Assembly (NCBI RefSeq): GCF_025426255.1
Contig: NZ_CP104861.1
Coordinates: forward strand, 4,154,001-4,218,000
From: Pseudomonas fragi
GTDB lineage: Bacteria > Pseudomonadota > Gammaproteobacteria > Pseudomonadales > Pseudomonadaceae
Direction: 5' to 3'
Length of the DNA stretch: 64,000 nt
The notes beneath the pieces were generated by a model. That model made no database searches. It saw only the letters and a program-made list of their open reading frames with translations, and had not been told where the DNA came from. A program made the translations under genes and the position numbers. Shown piece by piece: positions 42,937 through 52,169 of this stretch (its first letter is position 1; every line of letters begins with the position of its first letter).

Positions 42937-45900
42937 TTAATTTACCCAAGCACGAGCGTTACGGAACATGCGCAACCAAGGCGCATCTTCGTTCCACTCT
43001 TCTGGACGCCACGAGTTCTGCACGGCGCGGAATACACGCTCAGGGTGCGGCATCATGATCGTCACACGGCCGTCACGACTAGTCAGACCGGTAATCCCGC
43101 GCGGCGAGCCGTTCGGGTTGGCCGGGTAGTTTTCAGTCACCTTGCCGTGGTTGTCGACGAAACGCAGCGCCACAGAACCGGACAGGTCCGCTTGCAGCAT
43201 GGCTTCTTCACTGGCGAACTCGGCATGGCCTTCACCGTGCGCGATAGCGATTGGCATGCGCGAACCGGCCATGCCCTGCAGGAAGATCGAGTTCGACTCC
43301 TGTACTTGAACCATCGCCACACGGGCTTCGAACTGCTCGGAGCGGTTACGCACAAAGTGCGGCCACAGCTCGCTGCCCGGGATCAACTCGCTCAGGTTGG
43401 ACATCATCTGGCAACCGTTACACACACCCAGGGAGAAGCTGTCGGTACGCTCGAAGAAGCTCTGGAACGCATCACGAGCACGGGCATTGAACAGAGCCGA
43501 CTTGGCCCAGCCCTCACCGGCACCCAGTACGTCGCCGTAGGAGAAACCACCGCAGGCAACCAGGCCCTTGAACTCGTTCAGGTCGACACGGCCAGCCAGA
43601 ATGTCGCTCATGTGCACGTCGATCGCGTTGAAACCGGCACGGTCGAATGCCGCCGCCATTTCAACCTGACCGTTGACGCCCTGCTCACGCAGTACGGCCA
43701 CTTGAGGACGAATGCCTGTCTTGATGTACGGCGCGCTGATGTTCTCGTTGACATCAAAGCTCAGCTTGGCGCTCAAGCCTGGGTTGTCTTCTTCCAGCAG
43801 TACGGCGAATTCTTGCTCGGCGCAATCAGCGTTGTCACGCATACGCTGGATCTGGAAGCTGGTTTCAGCCCACTGACGTTGCAGCAGACGACGCTGACCT
43901 TCAAACACGGTCTCGCCGTTGAATTCGATGCTCACATCGTCACAGTTGCGCGGCTGGCCAATGACCGACACGCAGTCGCCCAGACCGGCAGCGCTGAACT
44001 GCGCAAGGATATCCGCCATCGAATCCTGACGAACCTGGATCACCGCACCCAACTCTTCGTTGAACAGGATCGCAGGAATGTCAGCGGCAGTTTCAGCCAG
44101 ACCGTCGAGCACAAGGTTGACACCGCAATGACCGGCAAACGCCATTTCCATTACGCTGGTCAGCAAACCACCGTCGGAACGGTCGTGGTAAGCCAGCAGG
44201 TGGCCATCGGCATTCAAACCCTGGATTACGGCGAAGAAGGCCTTGAGGTCTTCTGCGTCATCAACGTCTGGAGCATGCTTGCCCAACTTGCCGTAGGTTT
44301 GCGCCAGGATCGAGGCACCCATACGGTTTTGGCCGCGACCCAGATCGATCAGAACCAGATCAGTCAGGCCTTTGTCCATGCGCAGTACCGGGGTCAGGGT
44401 CTGGCGAATATCGAGCACCGGTGCAAAACCGGTAACCACCAGCGACAGCGGCGAGGTCACGGTTTTGTCCGTGCCCTCTTCGCTCCAGCGGGTTTGCATA
44501 GACATTGAGTCCTTGCCCACCGGAATGGTGATGCCCAGCTCAGGGCACAATTCCATACCGACTGCTTTTACGGTGTCGTACAGACGGGCATCTTCGCCCG
44601 GGTGACCGGCAGCCGACATCCAGTTGGCCGACAGCTTGATATCGCTGATCTTGCCAATGCGCGAAGCCGCAATGTTGGTCAGGGTTTCGCCGATAGCCAT
44701 GCGGCCCGATGCCGGAGCATCCAGCAGTGCCAGCGGAGTACGCTCGCCCATCGCCATCGCTTCACCGGTGTACACGTCGAAGCTGGTGGCGGTGACGGCA
44801 ACGTCAGCCACTGGCACTTGCCACGGACCAACCATCTGATCACGAGCAACCAGACCGGTAATGGTGCGGTCGCCGATGGTGATCAGGAAGCTTTTGCTTG
44901 CCACGGCCGGGTGATGCAGAACGCGTTCAACGCACTCGCCGATGCTCAGCGCAGCTGGATCGAAGTCATCGCCCAGCTCTTGCTCACGCACTGCCGAACG
45001 GTGCATGCGCGGAGCCTTGCCCAGCAACACTTCCAGTGGCATATCCACCGGGCTGTTACCGAAGTGGCTGTCGGTGACCGTCAGTTGCGGCTCGGCAGTG
45101 GCTTCACCGACTACGGCAAACGGGCAACGCTCACGTTCGCAGATCGCCTGGAAGCGGTCGAAGTCTTCGACGCCCACGGCCAGAACGTAACGTTCCTGGG
45201 ATTCGTTGCTCCAGATTTCGTGCGGGGCCATGCCCGGCTCGTCATTTGGAATGTTGCGCAGTTCGAAACGGCCACCGCGGTCGCCATCATTCACCAGCTC
45301 AGGGAAGGCGTTGGACAAACCACCAGCACCCACGTCGTGGATAAAGCTGATCGGGTTCTTGTCACCCAACTGCCAGCAGCGGTCGATCACTTCCTGGCAA
45401 CGGCGTTCCATTTCCGGGTTTTCGCGCTGTACCGAAGCGAAATCCAGGTCAGCCGAGCTTGCGCCGGTAGCCATCGAGGAAGCAGCACCGCCGCCCAGGC
45501 CGATCAACATCGCCGGGCCACCGAGCACGATCAGCTTGGAGCCAACCGTGATTTCGGCTTTCTGTACGTGTTCGGCGCGGATGTTGCCCATGCCGCCAGC
45601 CAACATGATTGGCTTGTGGTAACCACGGACTTCTTCGCCACGCGGGGTGGTGATGGACTGCTCGAACGTACGGAAGTAGCCGGTCAGAGCCGGACGACCG
45701 AATTCGTTGTTGAATGCAGCGCCGCCCAGCGGGCCTTCGATCATGATGTCCAGCGCGGTAACGATGCGCTCAGGCTTGCCGTACGGCACTTCCCACGGCT
45801 GTTCAAAGCCCGGGATCTGCAGGTTGGATACGGTAAAACCGGTCAGGCCGGCCTTTGGCTTGGCGCCACGACCGGTTGCGCCTTCGTCACGGATCTCGCC

Positions 45901-46833
45901 ACCGGAACCGGTCGCTGCACCCGGGAACGGGGCGATCGCGGTTGGGTGGTTGTGGGTCTCAACCTTCATCAGGATGTGAACAGGCTCCTGCACCGCACCG
46001 TACTGGCGGGTATCAGGATCCGGGAAGAAACGCCCGGCAACACTGCCGACGATGACCGAAGCGTTGTCCTTATAAGCAGACAGAACGCCTTCGCTGTGCA
46101 TCACGTAGGTGTTCTTGATCATGCCAAACAGGCTTTTTTCCTGGCTTTGACCGTCAATATCCCAACTGGCGTTGAAGATCTTGTGGCGGCAATGCTCGGA
46201 GTTGGCCTGGGCAAACATCATCAGTTCGATGTCATGCGGGTTACGGCCCAAACCGTTGAAGGCATTGACCAGATAGTCGATTTCGTCTTCGGCCAGCGCC
46301 AGGCCCAACTCGATGTTGGCTTTTTCCAGCGCGGCGCGACCGCCACCCAGCACGTCAATCGCAGTCAGCGGCTTGGGTTCGGCGTGACTGAACAGACCGG
46401 CAGCCTGTTCCAGGTTACCCAGCACGATTTGCGTCATGCGGTCATGCAATGCAGCGGCTATCAGTTCAGCATCAGCGTCGCTGAATTGACCGGCAACGTA
46501 AAACGCAATGCCGCGTTCCAGGCGCTGGATTTTAGCCAGGCCACAGTTACGGGCAATGTCGCTAGCCTTGCTGGACCAAGGGGAGATGGTGCCAAACCGC
46601 GGCAACACCAGGAACAATCGGCCACTCGGCTCTTGGACCGGCACGCTTGGGCCGTACTTCAGGAGACGAGCCAGTACCTGCTGTTCATCGCTGGTCAGCT
46701 CACCGGTGGTATCGGCAAAGTGGGCGAATTCAGCATACAAACCAGTGACAGCCGGAACCTTGAGGCTCAGTTGTGCAAGGAGTTTGCTGTGGCGAAAGGC
46801 AGAAAGGGCAGGAGCGCCGCGCAGGATCAACAT
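42937..46833 (-). CDS. purL: Phosphoribosylformylglycinamidine synthase (PurL, large single-chain form)
   Basis: 1298 aa from the ATG at 46833 (MLILRGAPALSAFRHSKLLA). The N-terminal domain, two AIR-synthase-like halves (MKVETHNHPTAIAPFPGAAT, GKDSMSMQTRWSEEG, YHDRSDGGLLTSVMEMAFA) and a C-terminal glutaminase (FGGFSYGDVLGAG-like CGGFSYGDVLGAGEGWAKS, nucleophile Cys in LGVCNGCQMMSNL, HGEGHAEF) are complete. It makes FGAM from FGAR, ATP and glutamine, purine step 4. It is divergent from mltF. Confidence 0.97.
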   Translation of the reverse strand: MLILRGAPALSAFRHSKLLAQLSLKVPAVTGLYAEFAHFADTTGELTSDEQQVLARLLKYGPSVPVQEPSGRLFLVLPRFGTISPWSSKASDIARNCGLAKIQRLERGIAFYVAGQFSDADAELIAAALHDRMTQIVLGNLEQAAGLFSHAEPKPLTAIDVLGGGRAALEKANIELGLALAEDEIDYLVNAFNGLGRNPHDIELMMFAQANSEHCRHKIFNASWDIDGQSQEKSLFGMIKNTYVMHSEGVLSAYKDNASVIVGSVAGRFFPDPDTRQYGAVQEPVHILMKVETHNHPTAIAPFPGAATGSGGEIRDEGATGRGAKPKAGLTGFTVSNLQIPGFEQPWEVPYGKPERIVTALDIMIEGPLGGAAFNNEFGRPALTGYFRTFEQSITTPRGEEVRGYHKPIMLAGGMGNIRAEHVQKAEITVGSKLIVLGGPAMLIGLGGGAASSMATGASSADLDFASVQRENPEMERRCQEVIDRCWQLGDKNPISFIHDVGAGGLSNAFPELVNDGDRGGRFELRNIPNDEPGMAPHEIWSNESQERYVLAVGVEDFDRFQAICERERCPFAVVGEATAEPQLTVTDSHFGNSPVDMPLEVLLGKAPRMHRSAVREQELGDDFDPAALSIGECVERVLHHPAVASKSFLITIGDRTITGLVARDQMVGPWQVPVADVAVTATSFDVYTGEAMAMGERTPLALLDAPASGRMAIGETLTNIAASRIGKISDIKLSANWMSAAGHPGEDARLYDTVKAVGMELCPELGITIPVGKDSMSMQTRWSEEGTDKTVTSPLSLVVTGFAPVLDIRQTLTPVLRMDKGLTDLVLIDLGRGQNRMGASILAQTYGKLGKHAPDVDDAEDLKAFFAVIQGLNADGHLLAYHDRSDGGLLTSVMEMAFAGHCGVNLVLDGLAETAADIPAILFNEELGAVIQVRQDSMADILAQFSAAGLGDCVSVIGQPRNCDDVSIEFNGETVFEGQRRLLQRQWAETSFQIQRMRDNADCAEQEFAVLLEEDNPGLSAKLSFDVNENISAPYIKTGIRPQVAVLREQGVNGQVEMAAAFDRAGFNAIDVHMSDILAGRVDLNEFKGLVACGGFSYGDVLGAGEGWAKSALFNARARDAFQSFFERTDSFSLGVCNGCQMMSNLSELIPGSELWPHFVRNRSEQFEARVAMVQVQESNSIFLQGMAGSRMPIAIAHGEGHAEFASEEAMLQADLSGSVALRFVDNHGKVTENYPANPNGSPRGITGLTSRDGRVTIMMPHPERVFRAVQNSWRPEEWNEDAPWLRMFRNARAWVN

Positions 46834-47106
46834 CTTCGGGACAGCCTCGGGAGGGGTATGCTTTGAGGCCCGGCATTCTAGCCTAAACCGTTCGCCACGG
46901 CACCCGAAACGGCACACCTGAAGCACACCAAACGTCACTAATCGACCAAAGCCTTATTCTTTATGGCTATCAGCCGTTTGGCGAATGCTCACTTATGATC
47001 TTTAAACATTGACGCAACCCCCATTCCACAAGGGTTTCAGCTATTTTGACGGCTGTTATCAGAACCTTCGAAAATTGTCGAGATATGGCACCTGCGCTGC
47101 TTTGCG

Positions 47107-47112
47107 TATACT
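47107..47112 (+). promoter_or_regulatory. -10-like TATACT immediately before mltF
   Basis: TATACT at 47107-47112 ends 6 nt before the mltF ATG (47119). No convincing -35 is seen at the right distance and there is no Shine-Dalgarno before the ATG. If used, the transcript would begin at or near the start codon. The rest of the 285-nt purL-mltF gap (46834-47118) holds only divergent regulatory sequence that I cannot resolve. Confidence 0.4.
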
Positions 47113-47118
47113 GCGCGG

Positions 47119-48576
47119 ATGTTTTCTCTAACTGATATCCGCCAGCGTGGAGCCAGATGGCTCCTCGCAACCGGACTCTTCCTGATGCTCGGTGCCTGCG
47201 TTGAAAAACCCAGCACCCTTGAGCGCGTAAAGGAGGATGGGGTACTGCGGGTGATTACCCGTAACAGCCCCGCGACCTACTTCGAGGATCGCAATGGCGA
47301 AACCGGCTTTGAATACGAGCTGGTGAAACGCTTTGCCGACGATTTGGGGGTAGAGCTGAAAATCGAAACAGCTGACAACCTGGACGACATGTTCAATCAA
47401 CTGGGCCAGCCTAACGGCCCGGCTTTAGCTGCTGCCGGTCTGGTCAGCAGCGAGAAGCGCCTGCAACAAGCCAAGTTTTCTCACCCGTACCTCGAAGTCA
47501 CACCGCAGATCATCTATCGCAACGGACAATCGCGCCCCACGTCCGCTGCCGATCTGGTCGGCAAGCGCATCACCGTCATGAAAGGCAGCTCCCACGCCGA
47601 ACAGCTCGCCGAACTCAAAAAGCAATATCCCGGCATTGAATACGACGAGTCCGATGCCGTCGAAGTCGTCGACTTGCTACGCATGGTGGATGAGGGTCAG
47701 ATTGATCTGACACTGGTCGACTCCAACGAAGTGGCCATGAACCAGGTGTACTTCCCCAATGTGCGCGTGGCGTTCGATCTGGGGGATGCCCGCAGCCAGC
47801 GCTGGGCGGTCGCGGCAGGTGAAGACAACAGCCTGCTCAACGAGATCAATGCGTACCTGGACAAGGTCGAAAAAAACGGCACCCTGCAACGCCTCAAAGA
47901 CCGTTACTACGGGCACGTGGATGTACTTGGCTATGTCGGCGCCTACACTTTCGCCCAGCACTTGCAGCAGCGTCTGCCCAAGTACGAAAAGTTCTTCAAG
48001 GACGCCGCCAAAAAAGAACAGATCGACTGGCGGCTGCTGGCCGCCATGGGTTATCAGGAATCCTTGTGGCAACCCGCCGTTACGTCCAAAACAGGCGTTC
48101 GCGGCCTGATGATGCTGACCCAAAACACTGCGCAGGCAATGGGTGTATCCAATCGCCTGGACGCCAAACAAAGCATCATGGGCGGTGCCAAATACCTCGC
48201 GCTGATCAAGAGCGAGCTCGACAGTGATATTGAAGAGCCTGACCGGACCTGGTTTGCGCTGGCGGCCTATAACGTTGGCGGTGGCCATCTGGACGACGCA
48301 CGCAAGCTGGCCAAGAAAGAAGGCCTGAACCCGAACAAGTGGCTGGACGTGAAGAAAATGCTGCCTCGCCTTGCGCAGAAGCAGTGGTACAGCAAAACCC
48401 GCTACGGCTATGCCCGAGGCGGCGAGCCAGTGCACTTTGTGGCCAACATCCGTCGTTACTACGACATCCTGACATGGGCTACACAACCGCAACTTGAAGG
48501 CGATCAGGCCGCTGACAGCAAGCTGCACATCCCCGGTGTCGACAAGACCAAGCCGAAGGAAGAGCCGCAGCTCTGA
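47119..48576 (+). CDS. mltF: MltF, membrane-bound lytic murein transglycosylase F
   Basis: 485 aa. Signal with a possible lipobox (LFLMLGAC, Cys27), then a family-3 solute-binding domain (~38-268; VLRVITRNSPATYFEDRNGE, GKRITVMKGSSHAEQLAEL) and a C-terminal SLT lytic domain (~295-460; LLAAMGYQESLWQP with the catalytic Glu, TGVRGLMMLTQNTAQAMGV, AAYNVGGGHLDDARKL). It cleaves peptidoglycan to 1,6-anhydro products at the outer membrane. The start matches the family N-terminus although no Shine-Dalgarno precedes it. Confidence 0.95.
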   Translation: MFSLTDIRQRGARWLLATGLFLMLGACVEKPSTLERVKEDGVLRVITRNSPATYFEDRNGETGFEYELVKRFADDLGVELKIETADNLDDMFNQLGQPNGPALAAAGLVSSEKRLQQAKFSHPYLEVTPQIIYRNGQSRPTSAADLVGKRITVMKGSSHAEQLAELKKQYPGIEYDESDAVEVVDLLRMVDEGQIDLTLVDSNEVAMNQVYFPNVRVAFDLGDARSQRWAVAAGEDNSLLNEINAYLDKVEKNGTLQRLKDRYYGHVDVLGYVGAYTFAQHLQQRLPKYEKFFKDAAKKEQIDWRLLAAMGYQESLWQPAVTSKTGVRGLMMLTQNTAQAMGVSNRLDAKQSIMGGAKYLALIKSELDSDIEEPDRTWFALAAYNVGGGHLDDARKLAKKEGLNPNKWLDVKKMLPRLAQKQWYSKTRYGYARGGEPVHFVANIRRYYDILTWATQPQLEGDQAADSKLHIPGVDKTKPKEEPQL

Positions 48577-48592
48577 CAAAAAGCGTCATTTC

Positions 48593-48737
48593 GTAGCAGC
48601 TACCGAAGGAACGAGGCTGCGTTCGGCGGCGCAGCCGTCGTGAAACCTGAATAACTCGATATATCTGACACATTTAGGCGTCTAATTTGCGACGACTACG
48701 TCGCCGAACGCAGCCTCGTTCCTTCGGCAGCTGCTAC
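48593..48737. repeat. REP-type inverted repeat (type B), 36-bp arms
   Basis: Arms 48593-48628 (GTAGCAGCTACCGAAGGAAC...) and 48702-48737 are inverse with a single mismatch, the longest arms in the window. They lie between the convergent mltF and pdxJ genes, and the 73-nt centre is AT-richer. The near-identity of the arms suggests a young or maintained element. Confidence 0.85.
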
Positions 48738-48744
48738 AAGGGGA

Positions 48745-49488
48745 TTAAGCCTTCGCCGCCGCCAGGATCAGCGCTTTCATCTCGGCCACAGCTGATTTGA
48801 AGCCCACGAACAATGCGTGCGCCACCAGCGCATGGCCAATGTTCAACTCGTTGATGCCCTTGATCGCAGCCACTGCCTCTACGTTGTGGTAGTGCAAGCC
48901 ATGACCGGCATTCACGATCAACCCCTGAGCCAGGCCAAACGCCACACCATCAGCCACACGCTGCAGCTCCTCAGCCACTTCGGTCGGGGTTTGTGCATCG
49001 GCATAACGACCGGTGTGCAGTTCGATAGCGGGCGCGCCCACGCGCTTGGACGCTTCTATCTGACGCTCGTCCGCATCGATAAACAGCGAGACTTCACAGC
49101 CGATTTTAGCCAGACGATCAACCGCCGCCTTGATCCGCGCTTCTTGCCCGGCAACATCCAGACCACCTTCGGTGGTCAGCTCCTGGCGCGTTTCAGGCAC
49201 CAGGCAGATATGCGCCGGGCGAATGCGCTCGGCAAATACCATCATCTCTTCGGTTACGCCCATTTCGAAATTCATGCGCGTTTGCAGCACATCCTTGAGC
49301 AGCAACACATCACGCTCCTGAATGTGCCGGCGGTCTTCGCGCAGATGCACGGTGATGCCATCGGCGCCCGCCTCTTCCGCGTCCAACGCAGCCTTGACCG
49401 GATCAGGGTAACGCGTGCCGCGAGCCTGACGCAGCGTAGCTACGTGGTCGATATTCACGCCGAGAAGAATGCGGTTGCTTTGGGTCAC
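48745..49488 (-). CDS. pdxJ: Pyridoxine 5'-phosphate synthase
   Basis: 247 aa TIM barrel. Motifs: LLGVNIDHVATLRQARGTRY, GADGITVHLREDRRHIQERD, FEMGVTEEMMVFA, VSLFIDADERQIEASKRVG, VNAGHGLHYHNVEAVAAI. It condenses 3-amino-1-hydroxyacetone phosphate with deoxyxylulose 5-phosphate to PNP, the last step of vitamin B6 synthesis. It follows recO by 50 nt, in the usual recO-pdxJ order. Confidence 0.97.
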   Translation of the reverse strand: MTQSNRILLGVNIDHVATLRQARGTRYPDPVKAALDAEEAGADGITVHLREDRRHIQERDVLLLKDVLQTRMNFEMGVTEEMMVFAERIRPAHICLVPETRQELTTEGGLDVAGQEARIKAAVDRLAKIGCEVSLFIDADERQIEASKRVGAPAIELHTGRYADAQTPTEVAEELQRVADGVAFGLAQGLIVNAGHGLHYHNVEAVAAIKGINELNIGHALVAHALFVGFKSAVAEMKALILAAAKA

Positions 49489-49538
49489 AGGGGCTCTCCT
49501 GAAGAGTTGAAGATTCGGCGCACAGCATACCGGTCTAT

Positions 49539-50228
49539 TCAGGGCTTGCGAAACAACTCACGACTGGCCAGAGGCTTGCCAGCCAAATGAACGGCCAGTG
49601 CCTGACGCATCAGGCGCTTGGCGGCCGATAATGCGCCAGGCGCAGCCCAGTCCGCCTCGGCCATCGCATGCAGCTGCGCGCCATGAAACAGCCCCGGCTG
49701 TTGCAGCCAAACCCGCTCCAGCCCTGCATCAACCTGCAGGCGGTACATGCCATCGGCCTCTACCGGTTCGCCGTGAATATCGACGCTCAGCGAAAAGCCG
49801 TAACCCAGATCGTCCAGCAAACGCCATTCGAACGCCCGCAGCAAAGGCTCCAGCGGTCGGCCTTCGGCCAACGCCAGCAAGGTCGCTGCGTAGTGATCAA
49901 ATACAGCAGGATGAGGGTCTTCAGCCGGCAACAGCCGAATCAGCAATTCGTTGAGATAGAGGCCGCTGAACAGCGCTTCGCCATTGAGCCAGGTTGAAAT
50001 CCCGGCGCTTTCCATGCGCCCGACGTTTTTCAGCTCGCCACGCCCACGAAACTCGATTTCCAGCGGAACAAAGGGCCGCGCCAACGTACCGGCCTTACCC
50101 CGCGCACTGCGTAACACCGCCCGCAGACGTCCTTGAGGCGTGATGAAATCAACCAGCGCGCTGGTTTCACGATAGGGTCGACTGTGCAGGACGTAGGCGA
50201 GCTGGGGGACGATGGGCTTGCTGGACAT
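49539..50228 (-). CDS. recO: RecO, recombination mediator
   Basis: 229 aa. N-terminal OB fold (AYVLHSRPYRETSALVDFIT, LRAVLRSARGKAGTLARPF) and helical C-terminal part (YLNELLIRLLPAEDPHPAVF, RAFEWRLLDDLGYGFSL). It helps RecR load RecA on SSB-coated DNA. Some family members carry a zinc-binding Cys cluster; none is seen here. A REP element separates it from era. Confidence 0.94.
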   Translation of the reverse strand: MSSKPIVPQLAYVLHSRPYRETSALVDFITPQGRLRAVLRSARGKAGTLARPFVPLEIEFRGRGELKNVGRMESAGISTWLNGEALFSGLYLNELLIRLLPAEDPHPAVFDHYAATLLALAEGRPLEPLLRAFEWRLLDDLGYGFSLSVDIHGEPVEADGMYRLQVDAGLERVWLQQPGLFHGAQLHAMAEADWAAPGALSAAKRLMRQALAVHLAGKPLASRELFRKP

Positions 50229-50253
50229 GGAGTTTTGTATACGCCTGAAATCA

Positions 50254-50355
50254 CCGTGGGAGCGAGCCCGCTCGCGAAGGTCTGAAGAGCGCTGCGATTA
50301 TCCAATAAACGCGCACTATCGTTAACGACCTTCGCGAGCAGGCTCGCTCCCACGG
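50254..50355. repeat. REP element (type A), 28-bp arms
   Basis: CCGTGGGAGCGAGCCCGCTC... (50254-50281) and its inverse (50328-50355) differ at one position. Same GTGGGAGC family as the elements at 4642 and 30345. It lies between era and recO, codirectional genes on the minus strand, so it may reduce read-through into recO or protect the era 3' end. Confidence 0.88.
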
Positions 50356-50367
50356 GTAGTGCTGTGT

Positions 50368-51270
50368 TTACAAGTCGCCGTAGCCCAGGGAACGCAGGGC
50401 GCGTTCGTCGTCGGACCAGCCGCCTTTCACTTTAACCCACAGGTTCAGCATGACCTTGGAGTCGAACAGCAGCTCCATATCCTTGCGCGCCTCGGTGCCG
50501 ATACGCTTGATGCGCTCGCCCTTGTCGCCAATGATGATTTTTTTCTGACCGTCACGCTCAACCAGAATCAAGGCATGGATATGCAGGGTTTTGCCCTGCT
50601 GCTTGAATTCTTCGATCTCTACGGTGATCTGGTAAGGCAGCTCTGCACCCATCTGGCGCATGATTTTTTCGCGTACCAGTTCGGCGGCCAGGAAGCGGCT
50701 GCTGCGGTCGGTAATCTGGTCTTCCGGGAAGAAGTGCTCGTTCTCCGGAAGGTGATCGGCGATCACACGCTCCAGCGCTTCGAGGTTATGCCCGTGTTGA
50801 GCCGAAATCGGAATGATCTGGGCGTTCGGCAGTTGCTCCTGAAGCCAGCTCAGGTGCGGCATCAGCTCGGCCTTGTCTTCGATACGGTCGGTCTTGTTCA
50901 GCGCCACGATCAATGGACCGGTCACGTACTGAACGCGCTCCAGCACCATTTGGTCTTCGTCGGTCCACTTGGTGCGGTCCACGACGAAGATCACCACGTC
51001 AACGTCTTTCAACGCTGCCGAAGCGGTTTTGTTCATGTAGCGGTTCAGGGCCTTTTCGCCGCCTTTGTGCATGCCCGGGGTATCAACGTAGACCGCTTGC
51101 ACGGTGCCTTCGGTCTTGATGCCCAGCATGTTGTGGCGAGTGGTCTGCGGCTTGCGCGAAGTGATCGCCAGCTTTTGACCCAAAATGTGGTTCAGCAGTG
51201 TGGATTTACCCACGTTTGGTCGACCAACAATGGCAACGTAGCCACAGCGAGTTGCAGTTGTATCAGTCAT
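50368..51270 (-). CDS. era: Era GTPase
   Basis: 300 aa from the ATG at 51270 (MTDTTATRCGYVAIVGRPNV), which overlaps the rnc stop by 8 nt; an ATG two codons earlier is possible. G1 GRPNVGKSTLLNH, switch LGIKTEG, G3 VDTPGMHKGG, G4 LNKTDRI, and a C-terminal KH domain (IIIGDKGERIKRIGTEARKD) that binds the 3' end of 16S rRNA. It is needed for 30S maturation. Part of lepA-lepB-rnc-era. Confidence 0.97.
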   Translation of the reverse strand: MTDTTATRCGYVAIVGRPNVGKSTLLNHILGQKLAITSRKPQTTRHNMLGIKTEGTVQAVYVDTPGMHKGGEKALNRYMNKTASAALKDVDVVIFVVDRTKWTDEDQMVLERVQYVTGPLIVALNKTDRIEDKAELMPHLSWLQEQLPNAQIIPISAQHGHNLEALERVIADHLPENEHFFPEDQITDRSSRFLAAELVREKIMRQMGAELPYQITVEIEEFKQQGKTLHIHALILVERDGQKKIIIGDKGERIKRIGTEARKDMELLFDSKVMLNLWVKVKGGWSDDERALRSLGYGDL

Positions 51271-51952
51271 GGCCATTCTCCACGCCAAGGGCTATCAGTG
51301 CTGCGGCGGCCGCTACCTGTTCGGCAATACGACGGCTCACACCCTGACCCCGGCTTTTTTCATTCAATAGGGCAATTTCGCACTCAACGAAGAACGTGCG
51401 GCAATGCGGTTCGCCCTGGATATCTACCACTTCGTAACGCGGCAGATCGCAGGCACGCGACTGCAAGAACTCTTGCAGGCGGGTCTTTGGATCTTTATTG
51501 GTATCGACCAGAGTCAGGGTCTCGAACTCACTGGCAAGCCAGGCCAATACGCGGTCGCGGGCGGCATCCATGCCCGCATCCAGGTAAATGGCGCCAATCA
51601 GCGCTTCAAGGGCGTCGGCCAGAATCGATTCACGGCGAAAACCGCCGCTCTTCAGTTCGCCAGAGCCCAGGCGCAAGTACTCGCCTAACTCAAAACCACG
51701 AGCCAGTACGGCCAGGGTTTCGCCTTTTACCAAGCGCGCGCGCAGACGCGACAACTGGCCTTCACGGGCCAACGGGAAGCGGTCAAACAACGCTTCGCCA
51801 GCAACAAAATTGAGAATGGCATCACCCAGGAACTCAAGACGCTCGTTATTGCGCCCCGCGAAACTGCGGTGTGTCAGGGCCAGAACCATCAGTTCCTGGT
51901 CTTTGAAGGTATAACCGAGCTGACGCTCTAAACGTTCTAAAGAAAAACTCAC
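51263..51952 (-). CDS. rnc: Ribonuclease III
   Basis: 229 aa from a GTG at 51952. The catalytic RNase III signature ERLEFLGDAILNFVAGEALF and the Glu in LEALIGAIYLDAG are intact; the C-terminal dsRNA-binding domain (~155-225; KTRLQEFLQSRACDLPRYEV) is complete. It cuts double-stranded RNA such as the rRNA precursor. The GTG overlaps the stop of the DUF4845 remnant by 3 nt. Confidence 0.96.
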   Translation of the reverse strand: MSFSLERLERQLGYTFKDQELMVLALTHRSFAGRNNERLEFLGDAILNFVAGEALFDRFPLAREGQLSRLRARLVKGETLAVLARGFELGEYLRLGSGELKSGGFRRESILADALEALIGAIYLDAGMDAARDRVLAWLASEFETLTLVDTNKDPKTRLQEFLQSRACDLPRYEVVDIQGEPHCRTFFVECEIALLNEKSRGQGVSRRIAEQVAAAAALIALGVENGHD

Positions 51953-52116
51953 GATTTACCCACGCTGAGTTCGTGGCCGAATGTCACCACCGGACCGATA
52001 TAAGGGATCAGTGATGCTCGTTTATCGCATAGCAAATGGACAGGGAACAGGCTGTTCGCCGCCGTCACACTTAACGCTTTGTTCAAATCCACATCCTGAA
52101 TACTCAGGCACACGAC
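51949..52116 (-). pseudogene. 3' remnant of a DUF4845 gene between lepB and rnc
   Basis: In the frame ending at the TGA at 51949-51951, codons up to 52116 read CLSIQDVDLNKALSVTAANS, LFPVHLLCDKRASLIPYIGP, VVTFGHELSVGKS. From memory of the family, this matches the C-terminal third of the ~125-aa DUF4845 membrane protein that lies between lepB and rnc in other pseudomonads (IRDLNLKDAL..., REPLIENLDLVV.F...). A TAA at 52117 cuts the frame, and only 53 nt remain before lepB, so the TM-bearing first ~70 codons are gone. A GTG at 52113 could still give a 54-aa peptide. Confidence 0.72.
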
Positions 52117-52140
52117 TTATTCGTACACCTGAAAAGCATT

Positions 52141-52163
52141 CGGCGCTGTTATTAACAGCGCCG
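52141..52163. terminator. 10-bp hairpin just after lepB
   Basis: CGGCGCTGTT (52141-52150), loop ATT, AACAGCGCCG (52154-52163): a perfect stem 6 nt past the lepB stop (52170). On the minus strand it is followed by AATGCTTTTC, a weak T-run, so it could attenuate transcription into rnc-era. Confidence 0.6.
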
Positions 52164-52169
52164 TCTTGA

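Noticed and set aside
44602..46866. A 754-codon plus-strand open frame opposite purL
   Set aside because: Antisense shadow of purL; low-complexity His/Arg/Gln-rich translation with no domain.
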